The notes: generated from the sequence alone by a model not told the origin. DNA of 64,000 bases from Nostoc sp. JL33 (GCF_017114985.1 NZ_JABXKP010000007.1:1-64000), one strand, 5' to 3'. Shown: positions 25,997-35,715, counted from the first letter of the stretch. A program made the numbers and translations.

Positions 25997-27763
25997 TCAG
26001 CACTCAGCACTCTTTATTGAGTCGCTATCATTAGATGAAACCATAACTGGTTGTTGATATAGTGGCACTGTAAATGTGACTGTTGAGCCAAGTCCTTCGC
26101 CCAGACTATAAAAATGTACTTCGCCGCCCATTGCCTCCACTAGCTTCTGGGATATTGCCAGTCCTAAACCTGTACCACCGTACTGGCGAGTGCGCGAGCC
26201 ATCCACCTGAGAGAATAATTGAAACAGTTTATCTTGTTTGTCCAAAGAAACACCGATGCCAGTGTCCGCCACACGTACTCTCACCATGCCAGGAAATTCC
26301 TGACCTTGAAAATTCGGCTTCGCTTTTTTGAGTACTAAATCGGCGCTGACAGTGATGCCGCCCTCATGGGTAAATTTGATCGCATTACCTACCAAGTTGA
26401 GCATAACTTGTAGCAACCGTTGGTAGTTGCTTTGGACAATGATTTCATCGGAGATAGCAGGCATTTGCATCCGAAAGCTGAGGTTTCTTATTTCTGCTTG
26501 GGGACGCATGAAACTTTCTACAGCACTGAATAGCTCATCTAGCTTGACTGGAGCGTAAACTAGCTCCATTTTACCGGCTTCGATTTTGGCAATGTCCAAA
26601 ATATCGTTGATGATATTTAGCAGATGTATCGATAAGTGGTGAGCTTCTGCCAAAAATTGGTTTTGTTCTTCTGGGTCATCTGCCATGCCTTCTAAAATCA
26701 GCTTCAAAAAGCCAATCATGCCGTTGAGGGGGGTACGAATTTCATGGGATACATTAGCCAGAAACTCACTTTTGAGGCGGGAAGCTTCTTCGGCTTTTTG
26801 ACGCGCTGCTTCTAATTCTTTATATAAAGTAGCATGTGCGATCGCAGTTCCCAATTGATCTGCTGCTTCTTTTGCCAGTTCTAATTCCGATTCTGTTAAT
26901 GTGTAGCATTCATCCTGCCAATTCAAGGCAACCAATCCATTGGCTTGGTCTTGATAGCAAGTCGCAATCACCAAAGTTTTCTGCCGCCCAGATGTGTATC
27001 CAGCCACTTCCATCACAACTGGTTCTAGGGTTGCCAACACCTGAGCAAAGGCAGGCTCAGAAGCTATATCTATTTCTGAGCCAAGCATTGATTTGAGTTC
27101 TGGCTGACGATACTCAGCCTTCACCTCCACTTTTGAGCTAGAGGGCTGATAAGGACAAATAATGCAGCGCTCTAGCCGCAGTGCTTTCCCCAAACTGTCA
27201 ACTGTTTGCTGCCAAATAATATCTAAATCCAATGTCCGCCGAATATTTCTGGTAATCCGATTTATCAGTTTTTGGTGTTGCTGTGAACGTAAGGCCAACT
27301 CTATTTGTGTGGGCGTTTTTGATGCCACACGCACTTGTTTTTTGTTGACTGTCGCTTGCACTAACCGTCCCATCACTAAAACTGTAGTGGCAGCCGTTCC
27401 CAAACTCGGCATAATCGGACTAATCACTAAGTCCAACTCAAATAATTCCTGGTGATAGCTAAACCAACACTGAAACCTTTCTGGCACCAAACTTATCAAA
27501 ATTCGGTGCAATCGTTCCAAATAAGTAACCTTATCCACCGGGGCAAAAGTTTGGGTTTGGTTCAACTCGTCAACTATTTTTTCGGTATTTAACCCCAGGA
27601 GTTCGCTGTGCTGCCAACAAAAGGTCAGATAGCGCCCTGCCCCATCTTGCGTATATACCAACTCGGCTCCTAGAGTTGGTAATGAGCCATCAGTCTTACT
27701 GGTAATAGATTCCAGTTTTTGGGAAAATACATTTGGCAATTGGGAATTGGCAGTAATAGTCAT
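25997..27763 (-). CDS. GAF-domain sensor histidine kinase
   Basis: A 588-residue cytoplasmic sensor kinase. Residues 1-160 are a poorly conserved PAS-like region (YTQDGAGRYLTFCWQH). Residues about 165-320 are a GAF domain (LERCIICPYQPSS...). After a short coiled coil (KELEAARQKAEEAS), the HisKA motif VSHEIRTPLNG gives the phospho-His near residue 341. The ATPase has N box GNAIKFT, DTGIGV and GTGLGLAIS. There is no receiver domain, so a separate response regulator must exist; none is adjacent. No membrane helix was seen. The signal is unknown; GAF domains in cyanobacteria often bind bilins, but no typical chromophore Cys motif is obvious. Confidence 0.9.
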   Translation of the reverse strand: MTITANSQLPNVFSQKLESITSKTDGSLPTLGAELVYTQDGAGRYLTFCWQHSELLGLNTEKIVDELNQTQTFAPVDKVTYLERLHRILISLVPERFQCWFSYHQELFELDLVISPIMPSLGTAATTVLVMGRLVQATVNKKQVRVASKTPTQIELALRSQQHQKLINRITRNIRRTLDLDIIWQQTVDSLGKALRLERCIICPYQPSSSKVEVKAEYRQPELKSMLGSEIDIASEPAFAQVLATLEPVVMEVAGYTSGRQKTLVIATCYQDQANGLVALNWQDECYTLTESELELAKEAADQLGTAIAHATLYKELEAARQKAEEASRLKSEFLANVSHEIRTPLNGMIGFLKLILEGMADDPEEQNQFLAEAHHLSIHLLNIINDILDIAKIEAGKMELVYAPVKLDELFSAVESFMRPQAEIRNLSFRMQMPAISDEIIVQSNYQRLLQVMLNLVGNAIKFTHEGGITVSADLVLKKAKPNFQGQEFPGMVRVRVADTGIGVSLDKQDKLFQLFSQVDGSRTRQYGGTGLGLAISQKLVEAMGGEVHFYSLGEGLGSTVTFTVPLYQQPVMVSSNDSDSIKSAEC

Positions 27764-27935
27764 TAATTGAGTTGGATAAGCAAAGGGTATCCGACCGTAA
27801 TTTTACTAAAGCTGCTCAAATTTTGGCATAAATTTTTACAGCTTTTTCGTTTTTTATTGAATATTTCTTGGTGTTTTGAAATGCAGATTGGCAAACTTTA
27901 CTTTTTTAACTTGCATTCACATCTGACTGATGGCG

Positions 27936-28172
27936 TCAATCGTTCCATTCACCGCGAGGAGGAACGGGAGTACGCACAGGCGTGCGCGTCAGTTCATCAT
28001 CTCTGAGGATTTCACCCCGCAACCACTGGCGAAGCGCCACCTCAATCACTTTACTTGGGTCATTAGTGAGATGCTGAATTTGCTCTAGTAAGTCGGAGTC
28101 TAGGCGGACAGCAATTTCTACCTTTTCGGCTCGTCTGTTTTCCGCTTCGGTAGTTTTCTCTTGCATATTCAT
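27936..28172 (-). CDS. Ribbon-helix-helix type antitoxin-like protein
   Basis: A 78-residue protein. The core EKVEIAVRLDSDLLEQIQHL then DPSKVIEVALRQWL matches a ribbon-helix-helix domain: the VEIAVRLD strand would insert in the DNA major groove, followed by two helices. Such proteins are usually type II antitoxins or plasmid-type repressors (CcdA/ParD-like). The acidic N-terminus and Arg/Pro-rich tail (TRTPVRTPVPPRGEW) would be the toxin-binding parts. The start is uncertain: Met at 28172 or 28166 opens the domain more sensibly than the more distant ATG at 28232. No toxin gene is next to it. Confidence 0.7.
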   Translation of the reverse strand: MNMQEKTTEAENRRAEKVEIAVRLDSDLLEQIQHLTNDPSKVIEVALRQWLRGEILRDDELTRTPVRTPVPPRGEWND

Positions 28173-28776
28173 AGGTTTATATACTCTGAATTGGTTTTGT
28201 CTAAAGCTTTGTGAAGTAGCTATATTTATCATTTGGGCTAATTCACTGAAAAACCTTCAAGGGCACAATTACATAGTTCCCCAAAATAGCACCAAAGTAA
28301 CAGCTTTAAGTTTCAAATCGCATTTTTCATCTAACTGACTAAACAATGGCTCTAGAAGTTTTGTCCGTAAATCAGTGATTATGAGTAATTACGGGTCGCA
28401 ATTGCCCATGATCCCTACATGATCCCTACATGTACTTATTTACATTTATTGTACGCTCCTAGCTGATCAATTCCAGCAGCGACAAATAGACTTTCATAAT
28501 ATTCTTAAAAGTCCACCTATTTAGATCGAAACTTAAAGATGGGGTGAAGAGCGGCATTGGGTATTGGCCAAACAGGCCATTCGGCATTGGGGAAATAATA
28601 ACTTCTCACTCCTGTACAGACGCGATTAATCGCGTCTCTACTCCTAACTCCCCACTCCCCACTCCCCACTCCCCACTCCGCATTAAAAGCTAGCAGCGTC
28701 TTGGCTAATAAAGCATTAAAATACATTAAGTAAATTGCTCTTTTAACTTTGGTTGCTGCTTAGGCAAAAATAGTAT
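28173..28776. other. Intergenic region upstream of lepA
   Basis: No gene supported. There are heptamer arrays CCCCACT (about 28650-28680) and a direct repeat ATGATCCCTAC near 28410-28432. The lepA promoter must lie in the last 100 bp, but no certain -10 was picked. Confidence 0.5.
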
Positions 28777-30588
28777 ATGACTGACGTTCCCGCAGTTCGC
28801 ATTCGCAATTTTTGTATTATTGCTCACATCGACCACGGGAAATCAACCCTCGCCGATCGCTTGCTGCAAGCTACTGGCACTGTTGAAGACCGGCAGATGA
28901 AGGAACAGTTTCTCGACAATATGGATCTAGAACGGGAGCGCGGCATTACAATTAAGCTGCAAGCTGCCCGGATGAACTACACAGCTAAGGATGGTCAGCA
29001 GTATGTGCTGAATTTAATTGATACTCCGGGACATGTGGATTTTTCTTATGAAGTCTCCCGCTCTCTTGTTGCTTGTGAAGGAGCGCTATTGGTAGTAGAT
29101 GCGTCCCAAGGTGTAGAGGCGCAAACTTTAGCAAATGTATATTTAGCGTTAGAGAGTAACCTGGAAATTATCCCGGTTTTGAATAAAATCGATTTGCCTG
29201 GGGCTGAACCAGAACGGGTAATTGGCGAAATTGAAGAAATTATCGGTCTAGATTGCAGTGGGGCGATTCTGGCCTCTGCTAAAGAAGGAATTGGTATTGA
29301 TGAGATTTTAGAAGCAGTTGTTGAGCGGATACCGCCACCGCCCAATACGATAAATGAACGCTTACGAGCGTTAATATTTGATAGCTATTACGACAGCTAC
29401 CGGGGAGTAATTGTGTATTTCCGGGTGATGGATGGCACCGTGAGAAAAGGCGATCGCATCCATTTAATGGCATCCGGTAAAGAATTTGAAATTGATGAGT
29501 TAGGTGTGCTTTCTCCGACGCAAAAGCAAGTTGAAGAACTGCACGCTGGGGAAGTAGGCTATTTGGGAGCGTCAATTAAAGCTGTAGCTGATGCACGGGT
29601 AGGAGATACAATTACCCTAAGTAAGGCGAAAGCAGAGTCAGCCTTACCAGGTTATGCAGAAGCGAAGCCGATGGTTTATTGTGGGATGTTCCCCATTGAT
29701 GCTGATCAATTTGAAGACTTGCGGGAAGCCCTGGAAAAGCTCGAACTCAACGACGCAGCGCTGCACTACGAACCAGAAACTTCTAGCGCGATGGGGTTTG
29801 GTTTCCGTTGCGGGTTCTTGGGTTTGCTGCACATGGAAATTGTCCAAGAACGTCTAGAGCGAGAGTATAACCTAGATTTAATCATTACAGCCCCCTCGGT
29901 GGTTTATAAGGTGATCACCCTCAAAGGTGAGGAACTGTACATCGATAATCCTAGCCGTTTACCTTCTCCCAACGATCGCGAAAAAATTGAAGAACCCTAC
30001 GTCCAAGTAGAGATGATTACGCCGGAAACCTACGTCGGCGCTTTAATGGAGTTGTCACAAAATCGTCGTGGCATCTTTAAAGATATGAAATATCTCGCCC
30101 AAGGAAGAACTACACTTACGTATGAGCTACCCTTGGCGGAAGTGGTGACTGACTTTTTTGATCAGATGAAGTCGCGATCGCGCGGTTATGCCAGCATGGA
30201 ATATCACCTCATCGGCTACCGTGAAAATCCTCTGGTGAAGCTGGATATCATGATTAACGGCGATCCCGTGGATTCCTTGGCGATGATTGTGCATCGGGAT
30301 AAAGCTTACAACGTCGGGCGGGCAATGGCAGAAAAACTCAAGGAACTAATTCCCCGCCATCAATTTAAAGTGCCAATTCAAGCGTCTATTGGCAGTAAAG
30401 TTATTGCCAGCGAACACATTCCCGCCTTGCGGAAAGATGTGCTAGCCAAGTGCTACGGTGGTGACATCAGTCGGAAGAAGAAACTCTTACAGAAGCAAGC
30501 AAAAGGTAAAAAGCGGATGAAATCTGTCGGTACTGTGGACGTACCCCAGGAAGCGTTTATGGCAGTACTGCGCTTGGATCAAAGCTAA
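28777..30588 (+). CDS. lepA: Elongation factor 4 (LepA), ribosomal back-translocase GTPase
   Basis: A 603-residue translational GTPase of full LepA length. The P-loop is AHIDHGKST (residues 16-24), switch [10 protein letters not shown] and the base-recognition motif NKIDLPGA; domains II and III follow. The LepA-specific C-terminal region is present from about 485, ending [30 protein letters not shown] and the final MAVLRLD. LepA acts on the ribosome in initiation and biogenesis and under ionic stress. No truncation or oddity. It appears monocistronic, with a 178-bp repeat element and terminator-like hairpin in the downstream gap. Confidence 0.98.
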   Translation: MTDVPAVRIRNFCIIAHIDHGKSTLADRLLQATGTVEDRQMKEQFLDNMDLERERGITIKLQAARMNYTAKDGQQYVLNLIDTPGHVDFSYEVSRSLVACEGALLVVDASQGVEAQTLANVYLALESNLEIIPVLNKIDLPGAEPERVIGEIEEIIGLDCSGAILASAKEGIGIDEILEAVVERIPPPPNTINERLRALIFDSYYDSYRGVIVYFRVMDGTVRKGDRIHLMASGKEFEIDELGVLSPTQKQVEELHAGEVGYLGASIKAVADARVGDTITLSKAKAESALPGYAEAKPMVYCGMFPIDADQFEDLREALEKLELNDAALHYEPETSSAMGFGFRCGFLGLLHMEIVQERLEREYNLDLIITAPSVVYKVITLKGEELYIDNPSRLPSPNDREKIEEPYVQVEMITPETYVGALMELSQNRRGIFKDMKYLAQGRTTLTYELPLAEVVTDFFDQMKSRSRGYASMEYHLIGYRENPLVKLDIMINGDPVDSLAMIVHRDKAYNVGRAMAEKLKELIPRHQFKVPIQASIGSKVIASEHIPALRKDVLAKCYGGDISRKKKLLQKQAKGKKRMKSVGTVDVPQEAFMAVLRLDQS

Positions 30589-30686
30589 TTTAAAAGTGCT
30601 TAATCCTCAGACACAATTGGCTGCTTGCAGCGACATCTCAAAGGAGAAAAAACATCAAAATTTAACCCTCCAGCCTAGTCTGGGGG

Positions 30687-30851
30687 CGGGGTTATTTCAT
30701 TGTCATCTAGTCCGCCTCAGAATTAATTCTGAGGCTAATAGCACTTATTCGTCTAAAGACGACTAAGAAAAGGTTGTAGTCCGTTAAAACGGACTTTAGC
30801 TATTAGCCCTGAACTTCAGTTCTGGGCGGTTTTTGTCTAGAACGAAATAGC
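30687..30851. mobile_element. Multi-hairpin MITE-like element with flanking 13-bp direct repeats
   Basis: The element holds three hairpins: CCTCAGAATTAATTCTGAGG (30715-30734, perfect), GTCCGTTAAAACGGAC (about 30779-30794) and CCTGAACTTCAGTTCTGGG. Outer sequences are inverted (GTTATTTCATT against the reverse complement GCTATTTCGTT). The flanks carry a 13-bp direct repeat CCTAGTCTGGGGG at 30674-30686 and 30852-30864. No coding capacity. Direct repeats of this length are suggestive of target duplication but could be coincidental repeats. Confidence 0.6.
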
Positions 30852-30913
30852 CCTAGTCTGGGGGGTTAGGTTTTAATTACCGATAAATGAATTAACTCTT
30901 CTTGAAACCCTGT

Positions 30914-30946
30914 GGACAAGGGGTTTTTTCTTTTTTCCCCTTGTCC
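30914..30946. terminator. 10-bp inverted repeat with T-rich loop
   Basis: GGACAAGGGG (30914-30923) is exactly inverted at 30937-30946 around a 13-base loop of T's and one C. It lies between lepA and the next gene; it may serve as a terminator, but is far (325 bp) from the lepA stop. Confidence 0.4.
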
Positions 30947-31099
30947 CCTTCGGTCAAAGGAGCTACGAAAAGAAGATGATTCACCCTACTTACAGATGAG
31001 AAAAACAGCAGTTATTATGACTCAAGACTGATTATCATAAAAAACCTTGTATATTAGCACAGGAAACAACGTATCAGAATCCTAACAGAGGAATAAAAC

Positions 31100-32422
31100 A
31101 TGCTGGAATTATTGGGTTCAGGTTTGATGTCGCTTTGGCTGGAAATGGCCGGGGTACAAATCAAGCCTCTAGATGCCTTAGATGCTTTAACTTGGCAAAG
31201 TAGCCCTGGCTTGGTTCTTGCCCCTGATCCCAATCCAGCTGGGGCGACTACGGTGCAGGAATATCTGAAAAAGCTCATAACATCAAAAGTGGTGCCGCCA
31301 AATCTGGCCCAGAGTCAGGGAATTTGGATGCAGTCAGGGCCGATGCTGATGGCAAATCACCAAGGTACGACACCTCTGCCGGCTGCTTCTTTAACTAAAA
31401 TTGCCACTACATTAGTTGCTTTGAAAACTTGGGGGCCAGATTACCAATTTGATACTTTGATGAGTGTCACTGGGCCAGTGGTAAATGGAGTTGTGCAGGG
31501 CGATTTGGTGATTACAGGCCGTGGCGATCCTTTATTTGTTTGGGAAGAAGCGATCGCTCTTGGTAATACTCTCAATAAAATGGGCATCAAGCAGGTAAAG
31601 GGAAATTTGATCATTAATGGCAGTTTTGCCATGAATTTCCAACGTCAGCCGATGCTGGCGGGTCTGATGCTTAAACAAACACTAAATCGTGCGACTTGGG
31701 GCCGCCCCGCTATTTACACCTACTCAATTATGCCCAAGGGAACACCTAAGCCTCAAGTTGTGATTGCTGGTGGGGTGAAAGTTGAGGCACAACCAAATCC
31801 TCAAGAAACTTTGTTACTGCGTCATCGCTCGTTGCCCTTGAAGCAATTAATCAAGGAGATGAACGTTTACAGTAACAACGATATGGCACAGATGCTGGCA
31901 GACTCACTAGGGGGAGCAACTGTGGTGCAATCAACCGCCGCCAGCCTTGCTAGGGTGCCACAACAGGAAATTCAGTTAATCAATGGTTCTGGACTCGGCC
32001 CGGAAAATCGCATTTCCCCCAGGGCTATCTGTGCCATGCTAATGGCGATTCAAATTGAGGCATCTACCCATCAACTAAATGTAGCTGACTTGTTCCTCAT
32101 GTCTGGATTTGATCACCGGGGGACACTGCACGCCAGACACATTCCCCTTGCGACTGTGATCAAAACTGGCACTCTCCGGGATGTGAGCGCTTTAGCCGGA
32201 GTGATGCCCACACGCGATCGCGGTTTGGTTTGGTTTGCTATTATCAACCGGGGGACAAATGTCTGGGGTTTGCGGACTGGACAAGATCAACTATTGCAAA
32301 GTGTTATCAAACAATTACAAGTATCTCCAACCGTTCCTGCTGCCATCACTCCCCACTCAGTGATCAACTCTTTACCCCAGCTAGGCGCAAATAGTCGGAA
32401 TGAAATCTTGTTCAAAAGTTAG
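31100..32422 (+). CDS. D-alanyl-D-alanine carboxypeptidase/endopeptidase (PBP4/DacB-like, S13)
   Basis: A 440-residue S13-family penicillin-binding protein, which trims or cuts peptide cross-links in peptidoglycan in the periplasm. All three active-site elements are present: SLTK (Ser near residue 97), SNND for SxN near 258, and KTG near 355. AGGA eight bases before the ATG supports the start at 31100. The N-terminus (about 20 hydrophobic residues, MLELLGSGLMSLWLEMAG) is a poor signal peptide, so export may rely on an unusual leader. It is 65 bp upstream of an HtrA-type protease on the same strand; the two could share a transcript, though a gap without clear terminator makes this open. Confidence 0.9.
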   Translation: MLELLGSGLMSLWLEMAGVQIKPLDALDALTWQSSPGLVLAPDPNPAGATTVQEYLKKLITSKVVPPNLAQSQGIWMQSGPMLMANHQGTTPLPAASLTKIATTLVALKTWGPDYQFDTLMSVTGPVVNGVVQGDLVITGRGDPLFVWEEAIALGNTLNKMGIKQVKGNLIINGSFAMNFQRQPMLAGLMLKQTLNRATWGRPAIYTYSIMPKGTPKPQVVIAGGVKVEAQPNPQETLLLRHRSLPLKQLIKEMNVYSNNDMAQMLADSLGGATVVQSTAASLARVPQQEIQLINGSGLGPENRISPRAICAMLMAIQIEASTHQLNVADLFLMSGFDHRGTLHARHIPLATVIKTGTLRDVSALAGVMPTRDRGLVWFAIINRGTNVWGLRTGQDQLLQSVIKQLQVSPTVPAAITPHSVINSLPQLGANSRNEILFKS

Positions 32423-32487
32423 TTTATCTTGGTAAAAATAACTATATATAGATTTGTCACGACTAAGCAACAATTAGGCTTATAAGA

Positions 32488-33717
32488 ATGTTGGCTGTGA
32501 TTATGCGATTTCCCAAAATATCCCGATCTCTACGTCAACTCACTAGTCATGTGTTAGCGATCGCGCTCGGAGTTGTGCTAATGGTTAGTACATTGCAGGT
32601 GTTGCCCTCCCAAGCCGAACCAGCACCCACGGTAACTGTTGATACTTCAAAACTAATTGTCCAACGCCAATCACCAGCCACTGCTGCGATCAGTAGCACT
32701 AGTTTTGTCACAGCAGCAGTGAATCGTGTGGGGACAGCAGTTGTCCGAATTGATACTGAGCGGACAATTACTCGTCGCGTTGATCCATTTTCGGAAGACC
32801 CCTTTTTCCGCCGGTTTTTTGGTGACGGTTTTTCCCAACAGATGCCTCCTGAGCAGCAATTACGCGGTTTAGGATCAGGTTTCATTATTGACAAGAGCGG
32901 CTTAGTTATGACTAATGCTCATGTGGTCGATAAAGCTGATAAAGTAACAGTCCGGCTCAAAGATGGTCGCACCTTTGAAGGGAAAGTTCAAGGTATTGAT
33001 GAAGTCACAGATTTGGCAGTAGTCAAGATTAACGCTGGTAACGATTTACCAGTCGCGCCCTTGGGTTCTTCCAGTAATGTACAAGTAGGAGACTGGGCGA
33101 TCGCAGTTGGTAATCCTTTGGGATTTGATAACACCGTTACCTTGGGAATTGTTAGTACTCTCAAACGTTCTAGCGCCCAAGTCGGCATTAGTGACAAACG
33201 CTTGGATTTTATTCAGACAGACGCCGCGATTAATCCTGGTAACTCTGGCGGGCCACTATTAAATGGCCAAGGTGAAGTGATTGGGATTAACACAGCCATT
33301 CGTCCTGATGCGATGGGTATTGGGTTTGCGATTCCTATTGATAAAGCTAAAGCGATCGCCGCGCAACTGCAACGTGATGGTAAAGTTGCTCACCCGTATC
33401 TAGGCGTGCAAATGCTAACTTTGACACCCGATCTTGCCAAGCAAAATAACACCGATCCCAATTCTCCTATTCAAATACCAGAAATTAATGGTGTTTTTGT
33501 AATGCGAGTTGTTCCCAATTCTCCAGCTGCATCTGCGGGTATCCGGCGCGGGGATGTAATTCTTCAAGTTGATGGTAAAGCTATTACCAGTGCTGAACAA
33601 TTGCAGAACGTTGTAGAAGACAGTCGGCTTGGTCAAGTATTACAGGTGAAAGTGCAACGGGGTAATCAGACACAGCAGCTTTCAATCCGCACAGCTGAGT
33701 TGCAAAATGCTTCGTAG
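32488..33717 (+). CDS. HtrA/Deg-family serine protease with one PDZ domain
   Basis: A 409-residue periplasmic or membrane-attached protease-chaperone. A hydrophobic N-terminal signal/anchor (residues about 15-42, ending SQAEP) precedes a low-complexity linker. The trypsin-like triad is His near 144 (TNAHVV), Asp near 174 (VTDLAVVKI) and Ser near 253 (GNSGGP). One PDZ domain occupies about residues 300-400 ([20 protein letters not shown]). This is the single-PDZ architecture of cyanobacterial HtrA, HhoA and HhoB; which of the three cannot be told. They act on misfolded envelope proteins under heat or light stress. An internal Met at 32503 is an alternative start. A palindromic element follows at 33781. 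Confidence 0.95.
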   Translation: MLAVIMRFPKISRSLRQLTSHVLAIALGVVLMVSTLQVLPSQAEPAPTVTVDTSKLIVQRQSPATAAISSTSFVTAAVNRVGTAVVRIDTERTITRRVDPFSEDPFFRRFFGDGFSQQMPPEQQLRGLGSGFIIDKSGLVMTNAHVVDKADKVTVRLKDGRTFEGKVQGIDEVTDLAVVKINAGNDLPVAPLGSSSNVQVGDWAIAVGNPLGFDNTVTLGIVSTLKRSSAQVGISDKRLDFIQTDAAINPGNSGGPLLNGQGEVIGINTAIRPDAMGIGFAIPIDKAKAIAAQLQRDGKVAHPYLGVQMLTLTPDLAKQNNTDPNSPIQIPEINGVFVMRVVPNSPAASAGIRRGDVILQVDGKAITSAEQLQNVVEDSRLGQVLQVKVQRGNQTQQLSIRTAELQNAS

Positions 33718-33780
33718 AAGCAATGCAGCCGATTTTAATAGTGTGGAATAGGGAACTTCCAAAAAAATATCCAATTATTT

Positions 33781-33845
33781 ATTGTGGGGTGGGCGTCTCG
33801 CCCGCCCAGTAAGCAAAGGTGGGCAAGATGCCCACCCCACAATTA
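33781..33845. repeat. Palindromic element after the protease gene
   Basis: ATTGTGGGGTGGGCGTCTC is mirrored imperfectly by GATGCCCACCCCACAATTA, giving an ~65-bp hairpin. It lies 64 bp after the HtrA stop and could act as a terminator. The GTGGGGTGGGC core resembles that of the dispersed repeat at 16257 and 55426. Confidence 0.7.
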
Positions 33846-33984
33846 GTAGTAATTTATTTCTTGGAAATATCTAGTAAAAGTCTCATTTCTCTGGTTCGTT
33901 TAAAGACTGGCGTAATGCTGCAATAACATCTTGGGCTGACTGATGCCGAAATTTACCTGTATGGAAATCAGCTAGGGTTTGTTG

Positions 33985-34233
33985 CAATACAGTTCAGTTA
34001 AGAAATTTTTTCCTTCTCTCTCTTCTCTCTCTTCTCTCTCTGTGTTGCGCCAGTTGCTTCTCCCTACAGCCCTGCGGGCATCCTACGGCAGGCGCTAGCC
34101 TCTCCCTTTGGGAGAAGGGGAGACGCGCAATTTCCAAGTCTCTTAACCGCAAGGGCGCACTGGCTTCTCTGCGCCTCTGCGGTTCGTAAAGAAAATGACT
34201 TTGACAAATCCTAGCCTTAACCCAAGCGTATTG
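33985..34233. mobile_element. 249-bp MITE with 18-bp imperfect inverted ends and 10-bp TSD
   Basis: Left end CAATACAGTTCAGTTAAG and right end (reverse complement) CAATACGCTTGGGTTAAG match at 14 of 18 positions. Target duplication GGGTTTGTTG lies at 33975-33984 and 34234-34243. The interior carries the CTCTCTGTGT/TTCTCTGCGCC host repeat, itself holding a 116-bp member of the GCCAGT palindrome family (34049-34164). No transposase is encoded, so movement would need help in trans. Confidence 0.85.
34049..34164 (-). repeat. GCCAGT-bounded palindromic element, enlarged copy
   Basis: Bounded by GCCAGTTGCTTCTCCC and GGGCGCACTGGC. The interior is longer than in other copies (116 bp) with extra GGCATCCTACGGCAGGCGC-type sequence. 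It sits at the same CTGTGT/TTCTCTG junction of the host repeat as the copy at 22398. Confidence 0.75.
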
Positions 34234-34417
34234 GGGTTTGTTGGGCATCCGCCGCTATTTCTGCACGACGATTTTCGCGGTGGCGGTTTTGGAGAATCTT
34301 GATCAGCATTTCTTGCTGTTCTGAGGAAAGTTGCAAAGCGTCTTCCAGCACTTGATCGAGAGTACTCATGATCGAATTAGACTATCAACTGCTCTTAGAA
34401 ACTTGATCGTGTTTAAG

Positions 34418-35320
34418 TCACTTACCAACCGCTAATACTAAACCCTCATGGGCTAGTATTGCTTGAGGAAAAGCAGATTTAACATCAACTTGAACCTGGT
34501 CAAGAAAATCATCATGGTCATCTGGGTGATGATGAGAAATGGCTAGCCGTTTGACACCACCATTGAGACCTGCATTCACCGCAGCTTGCCAGAGTAAATC
34601 AGCAGAGTCATGGTTGTGAGATGTCGGGGGAGTGTAAGTGGCATTGGCAATTAGCAAGTCAACGCCTTTAATAAACTGTAAAATCCGCTCTCGCTCCACT
34701 TGATCGGCATTCTGGTGCAAATCTGTGACATAAGCAACACTATACTCTTGCCAACTAACTCGATAGCCAACTGAGCGCTGAGTTTGATTGATTAATGCAG
34801 TTGTAATGGTGACATCATCTAGCTTTACCTCACTGTCTGGAGTCAGATTGTAAAACTGCAATTCCGACTGCATTACCTGTAAAGGGTAAGGAAAGTGTGG
34901 CTGGAGCATCTGATCGTACAGACATTGTTTGATTGAGGCTCCATTTGAGGCAGCTGTGCCGTAAATGTGAAAACAATTTTCCCCAATAAATGCAGGAGCG
35001 AAAAAGGGAAACCCTTGAATCCGATTTGATTGGCAGTTGGTAAAAAATAAATGCGCTTCTAGTCGCTGTTGTACTTGTTGCCAAGTTTTACCCAGTATGC
35101 GTAAGCCAGTACCGCCATCAAAAATCAAGCGTTTCCCAGCTACATGCATTTCTACACAAGCGGTATTACCACCATAACGATTGGTGTTGCTAGTTGGAGT
35201 GGGAATCAAACCTCTTACACCCCAGAATTGCACGAGAAATTCACTTGCTGGACTACTTGGCATGGTAGCTGACTTTTCTCTTATGTAGCTCTGGGAACCC
35301 GACAACTCAAAATTTGACAT
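34418..35320 (-). CDS. Metallo-beta-lactamase-fold protein lacking the HxHxDH metal motif
   Basis: A 300-residue protein of the PhnP/RNase Z-like MBL group: GVRGLIPTP (about residues 34-42), GGNTACVEM, FDGGTG, and a later YVTDLHQNAD and ISHHHPDDHDD. The site where relatives have THTHWDHIQGFPFF instead reads TNCQSNRIQGFPFF, so the three metal His and the Asp are replaced while flanking residues are kept. The later Asp and His ligands survive. A pseudo-enzyme with a binding or scaffold role is likely. It starts 11 bp after panD on the same strand and is probably co-transcribed. A second Met at 35263 is an alternative start that would fit the domain equally well. Confidence 0.8.
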   Translation of the reverse strand: MSNFELSGSQSYIREKSATMPSSPASEFLVQFWGVRGLIPTPTSNTNRYGGNTACVEMHVAGKRLIFDGGTGLRILGKTWQQVQQRLEAHLFFTNCQSNRIQGFPFFAPAFIGENCFHIYGTAASNGASIKQCLYDQMLQPHFPYPLQVMQSELQFYNLTPDSEVKLDDVTITTALINQTQRSVGYRVSWQEYSVAYVTDLHQNADQVERERILQFIKGVDLLIANATYTPPTSHNHDSADLLWQAAVNAGLNGGVKRLAISHHHPDDHDDFLDQVQVDVKSAFPQAILAHEGLVLAVGK

Positions 35321-35331
35321 TTTCTTTGAAA

Positions 35332-35715
35332 TTAGACCTTACTGAGCAGGTCATCGTAGCGCCGTACTTCCAACAGCCTGTTTTTTTCGTCCACAATGAC
35401 TACCGTCGGAGAGTAACTTTTTAACTCTTCTGGAGTGAACTGCCCGTAAGTCATTATAATCAAGCGATCGCCAATAATGCCTAGACGTGCCGCACCCCCA
35501 TTTAACTCAATTATTCCTGAATGGGCTGGAGCCGGGATCGCATAAGTAATAAAGCGCTGACCATTAGCATTATTAACTACTTGCACCTGCTCATAGGGTA
35601 AGATACCAGCTTTTTCCAAAAGCATTTCATCAATGCTGATACTACCCACATAGTTGATATTTGCCCCCGTGAGGGTGCAGTTATGAATTTTTGCCAAAAG
35701 GAGAGTGCGCTGCAT
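35332..35715 (-). CDS. panD: Aspartate 1-decarboxylase
   Basis: A 127-residue proenzyme that makes beta-alanine from aspartate for pantothenate and CoA synthesis in the cytoplasm. The self-cleavage site Gly24-Ser25 lies in YVGSISIDE; Ser25 becomes the pyruvoyl group. The first residues [20 protein letters not shown], central [17 protein letters not shown] and ending VIVDEKNR are conserved. Length matches the family. It is the first gene of a likely two-gene unit with the MBL-fold gene 11 bp downstream. STRR heptamers lie upstream (about 35770-35880). Confidence 0.95.
   Translation of the reverse strand: MQRTLLLAKIHNCTLTGANINYVGSISIDEMLLEKAGILPYEQVQVVNNANGQRFITYAIPAPAHSGIIELNGGAARLGIIGDRLIIMTYGQFTPEELKSYSPTVVIVDEKNRLLEVRRYDDLLSKV

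Larger units (their letters stand above)
30589..31099. other. Intergenic region with small mobile element
   Basis: Contains the multi-hairpin element at 30687-30851 bounded by CCTAGTCTGGGGG repeats, and a 10-bp inverted repeat at 30914-30946 with a T-rich loop. Coding sequence not seen. Confidence 0.6.
33883..34369 (-). pseudogene. Small antitoxin-like gene split by a MITE insertion
   Basis: The start at 34369 opens STLDQVLEDALQLSSEQQEM then LIKILQNRHRENRRAEIAAD and AQQT. The remainder, LADFHTGKFRHQSAQDVIAA then LRQSLNEPEK, ends in TGA at 33883-33885. Between them lie 249 bp (33985-34233) flanked by GGGTTTGTTG on both sides. Taking out the insert and one 10-bp copy rejoins the frame exactly (...CAA ACC CTA GCT...), giving a 75-residue protein. 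The protein is helical and charged, resembling cyanobacterial type II antitoxin-like proteins often paired with a RelE/ParE toxin; no toxin is present. The intact ancestor is inferred from the restored frame, not seen. Confidence 0.85.
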
